Positions 27,253 to 35,566 of a stretch of DNA of 64,000 nt are shown here, piece by piece. This DNA comes from Streptomyces globosus (GTDB lineage Bacteria; Actinomycetota; Actinomycetes; Streptomycetales; Streptomycetaceae). The stretch is taken from NCBI RefSeq assembly GCF_003325375.1, contig NZ_CP030862.1, positions 1,739,501 through 1,803,500 on the forward strand, in the 5' to 3' direction. The notes beneath the pieces were generated by a model that was not told the DNA's origin, did not search any database, and was given only the letters and a program-made list of their open reading frames with translations. The position numbers were made by a program, and so were the translations under genes. The first letter of the stretch is position 1. Each line of letters opens with the position of its first letter.

Positions 27253-30200
27253 TCCCCCGCCCCGCGCTCCCGGCCCCCGGGCGCTCCCGCTGGCAGCCCC
27301 TCCGCATGGGCCTCGTCGACCTCTTCCACTACGACGTCGAGGAGTTCCACTTCCGCGACGGCAGGCTGCTGCTCCGCGGAAACAACGGCACCGGCAAGTC
27401 CAAGGTGCTCGCCCTGACCCTCCCGTTCCTCCTCGACGGGGACCTCAGCGCCCGCCGCGTCGAGCCGGACGGCGACGCGGGCAAGCGCATGGAGTGGAAC
27501 CTGCTGCTCGGCGGCGAGCACCCGCACTCCGAACGGCTCGGCTACACGTGGGTGGAGTTCGGCCGCCGCGACGAGGTGAGCGGCGAGGAGCAGTTCCGTA
27601 CGCTCGCCTGCGGGCTCAAGGCCGTCAGCGGGCGCGGTATCGCCCGCCACTGGTGGGCGGTGACCGCGCAGCGGATCGACCACGCGCCGGCCGCCTCGCG
27701 TGCGGGCGACTCGCTCAGCCTCCTCGACGCCACCGGTACGGTGCTGTCACGGGACCGGCTCGTCGAGGCCGTGTCGGGACACGGCCTGGTCTACGACCAG
27801 GCCAAGGCCTACCGCCGGGCCGTCGACGAGGCGCTGTTCGGACTCGGCGAGGAGCGCTACGGCGCCCTCGTGGACCTGCTCATCCAGCTGCGCCAGCCGC
27901 AGTTGTCCAAGCGGCCCAACGAGGCCGCCCTCTCCCGCGCCCTCACCGAGGCGCTCCCGCCCATGGACCAGGCCGTCATCGCGGACGTGGCCGAGGCGTT
28001 CCGGTCCCTGGACGAGGAGAAGGAGGAGCTGCGGGCCGCCAGGACGGCCGAAGCCGCGGCATCCGCCTTCCTCGACCACTACCGGCGTTACGCCCGCATC
28101 GCCTCCCGCCGCCGTGCGCGCCTGCCCCGCACCGAGCACTCGAAGTACGAGCACCTGGTCCGCGACCTCGCCGGAGCGCAGGAGGAGAAGGCCGGTGCCG
28201 AGGAGGAACGGGCAGCGGCCGCCGAGCGGATCGCGGAACTCACCGAGGCGCAGGTGCGTCTGGAGGCCGCCGACGCCGCCCTGCGCGAGGGGCCCGAGAT
28301 GCGCAGTGCGCGGGAACTGGAGCAGGCCGCCAAGGCGGTGGAGCGGTCCCGGGACGACAGGGCCCGCGCCGAAGCCGACCGGGAGCAGGCTGCCGTGCTG
28401 CACACCCGTGCGCTGAGCCGCCTCGGCGCCGCCGAGAACCGCCTCCGAGCCGCCCGCCAACGGGCCGAGGACACGCTGCGCCGGGCCGGGGACATCGCCC
28501 GGGACGCCCGGATGGACCTGCCCGAAGCCGAGGGACTGCCGGAGGCGGAGCTGCGTACCGCCCTGGTCGAGGCGACCGACCGCCGCCACCGCACCCTCGT
28601 GCACGTGGAGGAGCTCGCCGGCCGGGCCGAGACCGCGGCCGGCGAACGCCGGAATGCCGCAATCCGGCTCGACGAGGCGGAAACCGACCTGGCGCAGGCC
28701 ATCGGGGCACAGGACGAGGCCGACGCGGCCGTCACGGCAGCCGGCCGGGCCTTGGTCGACGCCGTCCGCGCACACGCGGACCGGTGCGAGGAGCTCGTCC
28801 ACCCCGACCCGACGGGACTGCTGGACGAACTCCAGGAGTGGGTCGTGCACCAGGACGGCCCCTCCCCGGCGCGCCGGTACGCGGCGCAGGCGCACAGCGC
28901 CGCGGCGGCGCTGCTCGCCGACCGGGCTGCGGAAGCCGCACAGCGCCGGGCGGGCCTGGCGGAGCAGGCCCGGGCGGCCGAGGCGGAGCTCGCGGAGCTG
29001 GAGTCGGGCGGCCGGCGGGAGCCGCCGGCCCCGTACACCCGGACGCCGGGCCTGCGCGGTCAGGCGCCGGGTGCTCCGCTGTGGCGGCTGGTCGACTTCC
29101 GGGCGGACGTCGCAGAACGCGATCGGGCCGGTCTGGAAGCGGCCCTGGAGGCATCCGGGCTGCTGGACGCGTGGGTGTGCCCCGACGGCACGGCCCTGGC
29201 ACCGGACGGCCACGACGTGGTCCTCGCCCCGCAGGCCGGCCCGGTCGGCGCCCCGTCGCTGGCCGACGTGCTGTGCCCGGCCGTCGACCGCGGCGACGCC
29301 CGGGCGGCGTCCCTGAGCGAGCAGGCCGTGCAGCGGCTGCTGGGGGCGATCGGCCTCGGAGCGCCCGCCGGGGACGCCGCGCACGACACCTGGGCAGCGC
29401 CCGACGGCCGCTACCGGGTCGGTGCCCTCACGGGCCGCTGGGCCAAGCCCGCTGCCGAGTTCATCGGAGAGGGCGCACGGGAGGCCGCGCGGCGCCTGCG
29501 CATCACCGAGCTGCGGGCCGAGCTCTCCCGTCTCGGTGCGCTGTCGGCCGCCGTCGCCGACCAGGCGCGGGACGTGGCACGGCGGCGCCGGACCCTCGAT
29601 GCCGAGCTGGCCGCAGTGCCCGACGAGACCGCCGTGACCCGGGCGCAGGCGCGGGCCGCCGCTGCCGCGGACACCGTGCGTCGGGCCGAAGCGCGCCGTG
29701 CGGAACGAGCCTCCGGCATGCTGGCCGCCGGCGAGCGGGCCGAGCGGGCCACCGCCGAACTCCACGAGGCGGCAGCCGACCTGGGGCTGCCCGCCGACCG
29801 GCCGGCCCTGGCCGCCGTACGCCGGGCCCTCGGGGAGCTGGCCGTGGTCCTGGCCGAGCTCTGGCCCGCGCTGCGCGAAGGCACGGAGGCATCCGGCCAG
29901 GTGGCGGAGGAGCAGGAGGAGGCCGGGCGGGCGGCGGAGCGCACCGCCGAACTCGGCCTGCGGGCGGAGGAGGCGGCCCGCCAGGCGGCAGCCGACGGCG
30001 AGCGGCTCGCGACGCTGCGGTCGACGGTGGGCGCGGCAGTGGCCGAGCTGGAGCGGCGGCTGTCCGACACCGCGCAGGCCTTGCGCCGGTGCGCGGCCGA
30101 CCGGCGGCTGGCCCAGGACCGCCACACGGAGGCCGACCGGCGCGCCAGCCGCGCCGAGGGCCGGATCGAGCAGTTGGAGAAGGACATCACGGTTGCCGCC

Positions 30201-31361
30201 GCCGCACGCGCCGAGGCCGTCGCCGCACTCCAGCGGTTCACCGCCACCGGGCTGATCGGGGTCGCTCTCCCCGGCCTGGCCGTGCCGGCCGCGCGGGACG
30301 AGCCGTGGGCGGCCACCCCGGCGATCGCACTCGCCCGCTCCCTCGAAGCGGAGCTCGCCGCGACCGACGACTCGGACGGGGCGTGGGAACGCGTGCAGCG
30401 GCGGCTGAGCGAGGAGCTCAAGGTCCTCCAGGACGCGCTCTCGCGGCACGGCCACACCGCGTCGGCCCGCATGGTGGAGGAGGGGATGGTCGTCGACATC
30501 GTCTACCAGGGGCGCGAGCGCGCCGTACCCGAACTCGTCGAGGCCCTCACGGTGGAGGTGGGGGAGCTCACCCGCATCCTGTCCGCGCACGAGCGCGAGA
30601 TCCTCGAAACCCACCTCATCACCGAGGTCGCGGGCACGCTCCAGGAGCTCATCGGGGCCGCCGAGCGCAAGGTGCTGGCGATGAACGCCGAGCTGGAGGA
30701 ACGCCCGACCTCCACGGGCATGACCCTGCGGCTGGTGTGGCGGGCCTCCCGCAAGGCCCCGGCCGGACTGGCCCAGGCGCGCGGCCGGCTGCTGCAGACC
30801 GCCGACGCCTGGACCCTCGGGGACCGGACTGCCGTCGGGGAGTTCCTGCAGACGCAGATCGCCCGCCGGCAGACCGAGGACGCGGCGGGCAGCTGGCTGG
30901 AGCACCTCACCGCCGCCCTCGACTACCGCTCCTGGCACGAGTTCGCCGTCGAGCGGCTGCAGCACGGCCGCTGGGTGCCGGCCACCGGACCGGCTTCGGG
31001 CGGCGAACGCGTGCTGGCCGTCTCCGTGCCGCTGTTCGCCGCGGCCTCCTCGCACTACGCGAGCGCGGGCAGCCCCTACGCGCCACGGCTCGTGACCCTG
31101 GACGAGGCGTTCGCCGGGGTCGACGACGACTCGCGTGCCAAGTGCCTGGGCCTGCTCCACGCGTTCGACTTGGACGTGGTCATGACCAGCGAGCGGGAGT
31201 GGGCCTGCTATCCGCAGGTTCCCGGCATCGCGATCGCCCAGCTCTCCCGCGTCGACGAGGTGGCGGCCGTCCTGGTCACCCGCTGGGAATGGGACGGTAC
31301 GGCCCGTACCCGCCGTGGAGACCCGGTGCGTACGGCCGAGCCGGAGGCGGCGTGGGGGTGA
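27249..31361 (+). CDS. jetC: JetC, type II Wadjet SMC-like ATPase (TIGR02680)
   Basis: A 1370-residue SMC/SbcC-type ATPase. Walker A is GNNGTGKS at residues 44-51. Long Ala/Glu/Arg-rich coiled coils span about 240-560 and 720-1000 around a central globular part. The ABC signature is PASGGERVLAV near 1250 and Walker B is LVTLDEAFAGVDDDS near 1285. TTG 27249 overlaps the jetB stop and has a GAAAGG upstream; ATG 27307 would remove 19 residues in front of the first strand and is less likely. It is the motor of the Wadjet complex. Equally long open frames on both other phases and on the opposite strand are shadows of the G+C bias. Confidence 0.92.
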   Translation: MIPRPALPAPGRSRWQPLRMGLVDLFHYDVEEFHFRDGRLLLRGNNGTGKSKVLALTLPFLLDGDLSARRVEPDGDAGKRMEWNLLLGGEHPHSERLGYTWVEFGRRDEVSGEEQFRTLACGLKAVSGRGIARHWWAVTAQRIDHAPAASRAGDSLSLLDATGTVLSRDRLVEAVSGHGLVYDQAKAYRRAVDEALFGLGEERYGALVDLLIQLRQPQLSKRPNEAALSRALTEALPPMDQAVIADVAEAFRSLDEEKEELRAARTAEAAASAFLDHYRRYARIASRRRARLPRTEHSKYEHLVRDLAGAQEEKAGAEEERAAAAERIAELTEAQVRLEAADAALREGPEMRSARELEQAAKAVERSRDDRARAEADREQAAVLHTRALSRLGAAENRLRAARQRAEDTLRRAGDIARDARMDLPEAEGLPEAELRTALVEATDRRHRTLVHVEELAGRAETAAGERRNAAIRLDEAETDLAQAIGAQDEADAAVTAAGRALVDAVRAHADRCEELVHPDPTGLLDELQEWVVHQDGPSPARRYAAQAHSAAAALLADRAAEAAQRRAGLAEQARAAEAELAELESGGRREPPAPYTRTPGLRGQAPGAPLWRLVDFRADVAERDRAGLEAALEASGLLDAWVCPDGTALAPDGHDVVLAPQAGPVGAPSLADVLCPAVDRGDARAASLSEQAVQRLLGAIGLGAPAGDAAHDTWAAPDGRYRVGALTGRWAKPAAEFIGEGAREAARRLRITELRAELSRLGALSAAVADQARDVARRRRTLDAELAAVPDETAVTRAQARAAAAADTVRRAEARRAERASGMLAAGERAERATAELHEAAADLGLPADRPALAAVRRALGELAVVLAELWPALREGTEASGQVAEEQEEAGRAAERTAELGLRAEEAARQAAADGERLATLRSTVGAAVAELERRLSDTAQALRRCAADRRLAQDRHTEADRRASRAEGRIEQLEKDITVAAAARAEAVAALQRFTATGLIGVALPGLAVPAARDEPWAATPAIALARSLEAELAATDDSDGAWERVQRRLSEELKVLQDALSRHGHTASARMVEEGMVVDIVYQGRERAVPELVEALTVEVGELTRILSAHEREILETHLITEVAGTLQELIGAAERKVLAMNAELEERPTSTGMTLRLVWRASRKAPAGLAQARGRLLQTADAWTLGDRTAVGEFLQTQIARRQTEDAAGSWLEHLTAALDYRSWHEFAVERLQHGRWVPATGPASGGERVLAVSVPLFAAASSHYASAGSPYAPRLVTLDEAFAGVDDDSRAKCLGLLHAFDLDVVMTSEREWACYPQVPGIAIAQLSRVDEVAAVLVTRWEWDGTARTRRGDPVRTAEPEAAWG

Positions 31362-32623
31362 GCGGCTCCGCGGCCGAAGCAGCCGCGGCCGAAGCAGCCG
31401 CGGTCGACGAAGTCCGCCTGCGCCGGCTCCTGGGCGCGGCGGAGCTGTCCTGGCTGCTCGACCGCGTACGCCGCCGCCTGGAGCGGGGCCGGCCCCTGAC
31501 CGGCGCAGTCTCCCTGGCCGCCCCCACGCCCGCCCAGCGCGCGGCGGCGGAGCGGCTGCTGGGCCGGGCGCCCGGCGGCGGCGCGTCGCTCACCGTGCGG
31601 CTCGACGCGGTGGACGCCGTCCTGCGCCGGTCGGGCATCAGCCCGGAGGGCCTGCCGGCAGCCGTCTCCGCCCTCACCGGTCCCGTCGTCCCCCGCGAAG
31701 AGGCACGCCGGGCCGAGGAGCGGGCCTGGGCGGAGGCGTACACCCCGCTCACCCTGCTGGCCCGGGACGAACCGCGCCTGGCGGACTGGGCCGCCCAGGT
31801 CCGCGACAGCGGCCTCGTACGGCGCGTCACCGGCACCCCCGCCGCCGCGCGTACGCTGCTGGACCAGGCGGTGCGCGTCCTGCGGGAACTGCCTGCCGAG
31901 CCGGCCCGGTCCCTGTCCGTGTTCGCGGCGGACGTGCTGGGCGGCGCCCACGCACTCGACGAGGGCACCCCGTTGGCCGCGATCGTGCTGTCCGGGGTCC
32001 GTGCCCTCACCGGCCATCCGGACGGTGAGGGCGCCGCCTGGCGACGGGCCGCATGGGCCTCGGCCGGCCTGCTCCGGGACGACGTGTCCTCCACGGTCCT
32101 CGCCCTGAACCTCCGCGGGACCCCTGCTCTGGACTGGATGGCCGACGTGGGCGAGCCGTGCGTCCTCACCCTTCGCCAGCTCGCGCACCGCCCCCCGCGG
32201 ACCGCGCCGGCGGTGGTCCACGTCTGCGAGAACCCCGCCGTCCTGTCCGCTGCGGCGGACCACCACGGCGCGGCTTCCCTCCCGCTGGTCTGTCTGCGGG
32301 GCCAGCCGTCCGCCGCCGCGCTGGCCCTTCTCACCCATCTCCGCGGCCTCGGCGCCGCTTTCCGCTATCACGGGGACTTCGACTGGGGCGGGCTGCGCAT
32401 CGCCACGACGCTCCTCCGGCACGTTCCGTGGCGCCCGTGGCGCTACACCGCAGACGACTACCGTGGGGCGGTCGCCGCCGCCGGCCGTGCTGCCGCCCCC
32501 CTGGCCGGGAAGCCGGTCCCCTCCCCGTGGGACCCGGACCTGGCGTCCGTCCTCGCCGAACACGGCATCCGCATCGAGGAGGAGGCCGTCCTGGGCGCGC
32601 TGCTCGCAGACCTCACGCCGTGA
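31358..32623 (+). CDS. jetD: JetD, type II Wadjet Toprim nuclease (TIGR02679)
   Basis: A 421-residue protein from GTG 31358 (GTGA overlap with jetC; GTG 31352 is in frame two codons earlier). The C-terminal DUF2399-like Toprim domain shows the acidic residue in VHVCENPAVL near 290 and the DxD motif in YHGDFDWGGL near 337. Toprim JetD is the nuclease that cuts plasmid DNA in Wadjet. The N-terminal 250 residues are the DUF3323-like helical part. A strong terminator hairpin follows about 100 nt downstream. Confidence 0.9.
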   Translation: MSGSAAEAAAAEAAAVDEVRLRRLLGAAELSWLLDRVRRRLERGRPLTGAVSLAAPTPAQRAAAERLLGRAPGGGASLTVRLDAVDAVLRRSGISPEGLPAAVSALTGPVVPREEARRAEERAWAEAYTPLTLLARDEPRLADWAAQVRDSGLVRRVTGTPAAARTLLDQAVRVLRELPAEPARSLSVFAADVLGGAHALDEGTPLAAIVLSGVRALTGHPDGEGAAWRRAAWASAGLLRDDVSSTVLALNLRGTPALDWMADVGEPCVLTLRQLAHRPPRTAPAVVHVCENPAVLSAAADHHGAASLPLVCLRGQPSAAALALLTHLRGLGAAFRYHGDFDWGGLRIATTLLRHVPWRPWRYTADDYRGAVAAAGRAAAPLAGKPVPSPWDPDLASVLAEHGIRIEEEAVLGALLADLTP

Positions 32624-32720
32624 CCGGCTGCCCGTGCCGGTCGGGGGCGGCCGGGGCGCGATCGGCGTCGGAACCGCCGCACGCGCCCCGCGGCGCGAGG
32701 CGATCGGCCGGAGCGGGTGG

Positions 32721-32763
32721 CCGGGCCGGGCGGTGCCGTGGCTGCGACCACCGCCCGGCCCGG
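32721..32763. terminator. bidirectional terminator, jetD / COG0523 gene
   Basis: A perfect 14-bp stem (32721-32734 with 32750-32763) and a 15-nt loop between the convergent stops of jetD and the GTPase gene. Confidence 0.8.
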
Positions 32764-32767
32764 AGCC

Positions 32768-33949
32768 TCAGGCAGCCGCCGTCCCGGGGGTGGCGGCGGG
32801 CTCGTGCTCGCAGGCTTCGTCGATGCCGTACGTCTCCCACGCCGGGAACTCGTCCTCGGCCGGGGCCGGCTCACCGGGGCTGAGCAGACAGGCTTCGAGC
32901 GCCGCACGGAGCGCCTCGGCGCGCAGCCCGACACCGATGAAGACCAGTTCCTGGCCCTGGGCGGTCTCCGTGCCGCGGGCCCCGGAAGGCTCGAAGCGGG
33001 CCACCGCGCCGGCCTGGGACCACAGACCGGTCACCCGGGGGCGGCTGGCGAGCCAGAAGAACCCCTTGGAGCGGAGGATCCTGCCGAAGGCGCCGCTGTC
33101 GAGACCCTGGGTGACGAACGTCCAGAGCCTGCCGGGATGGAAGGCCGCGTCGGCGCGGAACACCAGCGACGAGATGCCGTACTCCTCCGTCTCCGGGACG
33201 TGGTCCCCGTTGAGCTCCTTGACCCAGCCCGGGGCCTGCTGGGCGCGCTCCACGTCGAAGAGCCCGGTGCCCAGGACGTGGTCGAGCGCCACGCGGCCGC
33301 GTACGGCGGGTACGAGCCGGGCCTCGGGGTTGAGCCTGGCGAGGGCGGCGCGCAGGCGCGTGGCGTCGCCCGGCCCGACCAGGTCGAGCTTGTTGAGGAC
33401 GATGACGTCCGCGAACTCGACCTGGTCCATGAGGAGGTCGCTGACGGTCCGCTCGTCGTCCTCGTACTGGTCGAGGCCGCGCGCCGCGAGTTCGTCGCCG
33501 CCGGAGAGCTCCCGGAGGAAGTTCGCGGCGTCCACGACGGTGACCATGGTGTCGAGGCGGGCGAGGTCGCCCAGGGTGGCGCCGTCGTCCCGGGGGAAGG
33601 AGAACGTGGCGGCGACCGGCAGGGGTTCGGAGATGCCGCTGGACTCGATGAGCAGGTAGTCGAAGCGGCCTTCGCGTGCGAGCCGGTCGACCTCCTCCAG
33701 CAGGTCGTCGCGCAGGGTGCAGCAGATGCACCCGTTGGTCATCTCGACCAGCCGCTCCTCGGTGCGCGAGAGCGCCGCTTCGCCGCCGCGCACGAGCGCG
33801 GCGTCGATGTTGACCTCGCTCATGTCGTTGACGATCACCGCGACCCGCAGGCCCTCGCGGTTGCCGAGCACGTGGTTGAGCAGGGTGGTCTTTCCCGCGC
33901 CGAGGAAACCGGACAGAACGGTCACCGGCAGGCGGTCGTACGAGGCCAC
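32768..33949 (-). CDS. COG0523 GTPase, putative zinc metallochaperone
   Basis: A 393-residue CobW/COG0523 family GTPase from GTG 33949. The P-loop is [11 protein letters not shown] at residues 14-24, the metal-binding CxCC motif is GCICCTL near 74, and the GTP-specificity motif NKLD is near 184. The CobW C-terminal domain follows. Zur-regulated members of this family are thought to hand zinc to client enzymes during zinc starvation. The gene starts 4 nt after the stop of a zinc-independent bL32 paralogue, and a Zur-like operator precedes both, so they form a zinc-deprivation operon. Confidence 0.88.
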   Translation of the reverse strand: MASYDRLPVTVLSGFLGAGKTTLLNHVLGNREGLRVAVIVNDMSEVNIDAALVRGGEAALSRTEERLVEMTNGCICCTLRDDLLEEVDRLAREGRFDYLLIESSGISEPLPVAATFSFPRDDGATLGDLARLDTMVTVVDAANFLRELSGGDELAARGLDQYEDDERTVSDLLMDQVEFADVIVLNKLDLVGPGDATRLRAALARLNPEARLVPAVRGRVALDHVLGTGLFDVERAQQAPGWVKELNGDHVPETEEYGISSLVFRADAAFHPGRLWTFVTQGLDSGAFGRILRSKGFFWLASRPRVTGLWSQAGAVARFEPSGARGTETAQGQELVFIGVGLRAEALRAALEACLLSPGEPAPAEDEFPAWETYGIDEACEHEPAATPGTAAA

Positions 33950-33953
33950 GCGA

Positions 33954-34124
33954 TCAGCTCTCGGGGCGGAGCAGGCCGCGCTCGTACGCCTTCACCAGGC
34001 GCTGCGGCACCTGGTGGACGGAGCCGTCGACGGTGACGGGCACCAGCTGCGGGGTGGCGGCCTTCCACTGGGCGCGGCGGTGGCGGGTGTTGCTGCGGGA
34101 CATCTTCCGCTTGGGGACGGCCAT
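33954..34124 (-). CDS. rpmF: ribosomal protein bL32, cysteine-free paralogue
   Basis: A 56-residue protein starting [20 protein letters not shown], the clear bL32 N-terminus. It contains no cysteine, so it lacks the zinc-ribbon CxxC pairs of zinc-binding bL32. Such C-minus paralogues replace the zinc form under zinc limitation and release stored zinc. It is first in the operon with the COG0523 GTPase. The start is ATG 34124. Confidence 0.92.
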   Translation of the reverse strand: MAVPKRKMSRSNTRHRRAQWKAATPQLVPVTVDGSVHQVPQRLVKAYERGLLRPES

Positions 34125-34166
34125 GGGGACTCCTCGGGCTGTGGGCGAAGGCTGCCCGGAGGCTAT

Positions 34167-34183
34167 ATGAAAACGGATCCCAT
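34167..34183 (-). promoter_or_regulatory. putative Zur box
   Basis: ATGAAAACGGATCCCAT is an interrupted palindrome (ATGnnAnCnGnTnnCAT) 43 bp before the bL32 start. On the minus strand it lies between TTGGTA (-35-like) and TATAGC (-10-like). Position, shape and target genes fit the zinc uptake regulator Zur. Confidence 0.65.
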
Positions 34184-34329
34184 TACCAACTTGCCCCGTA
34201 CGGGTGCACGCCGGAGGGCTTTCGTCAGAAGTCCGACAAGATCGCGTCAGCATGGGCGCGGTCCGCCGGGCGGGGGTGCATGGTCGGAGGGCGGGATCCG
34301 CCCCGCCTGACCGAGAGAACGGATCGCAG

Positions 34330-34419
34330 ATGGACCTGGAGAACGTCGTCGGGCTGCTCGTGGCCGTTTCCCTGCTCGCGTACCTCGCGGCGGCCCTGAT
34401 CCACCCGGACAGGTTCTGA
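34330..34419 (+). CDS. kdpF: KdpF-like 29-residue membrane peptide
   Basis: The product [20 protein letters not shown], with a tail ending HPDRF, has the size, single hydrophobic helix and terminal P-[DE]-RF of KdpF, which stabilises the KdpFABC potassium-pumping ATPase in the membrane. No kdpA, kdpB or kdpC follows in this window. The next genes are a second tiny membrane peptide and kdpE. It may be a remnant or may act with another transporter. Confidence 0.7.
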   Translation: MDLENVVGLLVAVSLLAYLAAALIHPDRF

Positions 34420-34510
34420 GCCGGCGCCGTGGCTCCGTCCCGTGACGGAGAACCGCGAAGGCGGTGGCCGGCCGGTGCGGACGCGCAGACCATGGATCCC
34501 GGGGGGCCCG

Positions 34511-34562
34511 CGTATGGGTTCCGTCAAGACGGCCCTGTCGGCCGTATGGGTCTCGTCAAGAT
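34511..34562 (+). repeat. two direct repeats, possible KdpE-type operator
   Basis: A 20-nt unit, CGTATGGGTYYCGTCAAGAY, occurs at 34511-34530 and 34543-34562 with three mismatches. The 32-bp period is about three helical turns, as expected for side-by-side binding of OmpR-family dimers. It lies upstream of the 27-residue peptide gene and kdpE, so autoregulation by KdpE is a natural guess. Confidence 0.5.
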
Positions 34563-34651
34563 CCCTTAACGGCCTCACCGGAATGCGATTAGCTCATCAC
34601 CGGCCGATTGGCCGATTTCCATACAACCTTCACCGCAACCAGGAGCTCACG

Positions 34652-34735
34652 GTGGCCGACGTGGCCTTCGTCGTCACGATGATCGCGGTGTTCGCGCTGG
34701 TGGCTCTCATTGCCAGGGGTGTGGCGAAGCTGTGA
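34652..34735 (+). CDS. 27-residue membrane peptide of kdp region
   Basis: GTG 34652 has AGGAG six bases upstream. The product MADVAFVVTMIAVFALVALI plus a short basic tail is one transmembrane helix. Very similar peptides stand in front of kdpF-kdpABC in many streptomycetes. Here it is followed by 142 bp and then kdpE, so the pump genes are missing from the expected place. The function is unknown. Confidence 0.65.
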   Translation: MADVAFVVTMIAVFALVALIARGVAKL

Positions 34736-34877
34736 CCGGCGAGAAGGGCTGAACGCGAACCACGTCCACGTCCCGAGACCCACCCCTCACAACGCAGGCG
34801 AAAAGCTGATGCTGCACCCTGGAACCCGGGGTCGGCCGCACACGGCCCGCCCACCATGGAAGGAAGGCATCACGGCC

Positions 34878-35561
34878 ATGACCACGGTCCTGGTGGTGGA
34901 AGACGACCCGCAGCTCGTCCGCGCACTGAGAATCAACCTCCAGGCGCGCAAATTCGAGGTGAAGGCGGCGAGCGACGGCGCCGGCGCACTCCGCCTCGCC
35001 GCCACAGTCAAACCCGACGTCATCCTGCTCGACCTCGGGCTGCCCGACATGGACGGCCTGGCCGTCCTCAAGGGCGTACGCGACTGGAGCCGCGCCCCCA
35101 TCCTCGTCCTCTCCGCCCGCCAGACCTCCGAGGAGAAGGTCCGCGCCCTGGACGCCGGGGCCGACGACTACGTCACCAAGCCCTTCAGCATGGACGAGCT
35201 CCTCGCCCGCCTGCGGGCCGCCGTCCGCCGCCGGGAGACCCCGGAACCCCCGGGCGGGACGGACCTGGTCACCACGGACGGCTTCACGGTGGACCTGGTG
35301 GCCAAGAAGGTCAGGCGCGACGGCCGCGATGTCCGGCTCACCCCCACCGAGTGGCACCTGCTGGAGATCCTCATCACCCACCCCGGCCGGCTGATCAGCC
35401 AGCGCCGCCTCCTGCTGGAGGTGTGGGGGCCGACGTACGCCGACAAGACGAACTACCTGCGCGTCTACATGGCCCAGCTGCGGCGCAAACTGGAAGCGGA
35501 TCCCGCCCACCCCAGATACCTGATCACCGAGCCCGGCATGGGCTACCGCTTCGAAGGCTGA
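34878..35561 (+). CDS. kdpE: KdpE-type response regulator
   Basis: A 227-residue OmpR-family regulator. The receiver domain (1-115) has the acidic pair in VVEDDP, the phospho-acceptor Asp in ILLDLGLPD near residue 52 and the conserved Lys in VTKPFS near 101. The C-terminal winged helix ends in the typical YITEPGMGYRFEG-like block. ATG 34878 follows AAGGAAGG. It is read together with the KdpD kinase, 5 nt downstream. In other bacteria KdpDE switches on kdpFABC when K+ is low. Confidence 0.88.
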   Translation: MTTVLVVEDDPQLVRALRINLQARKFEVKAASDGAGALRLAATVKPDVILLDLGLPDMDGLAVLKGVRDWSRAPILVLSARQTSEEKVRALDAGADDYVTKPFSMDELLARLRAAVRRRETPEPPGGTDLVTTDGFTVDLVAKKVRRDGRDVRLTPTEWHLLEILITHPGRLISQRRLLLEVWGPTYADKTNYLRVYMAQLRRKLEADPAHPRYLITEPGMGYRFEG

Positions 35562-35566
35562 GCCCC

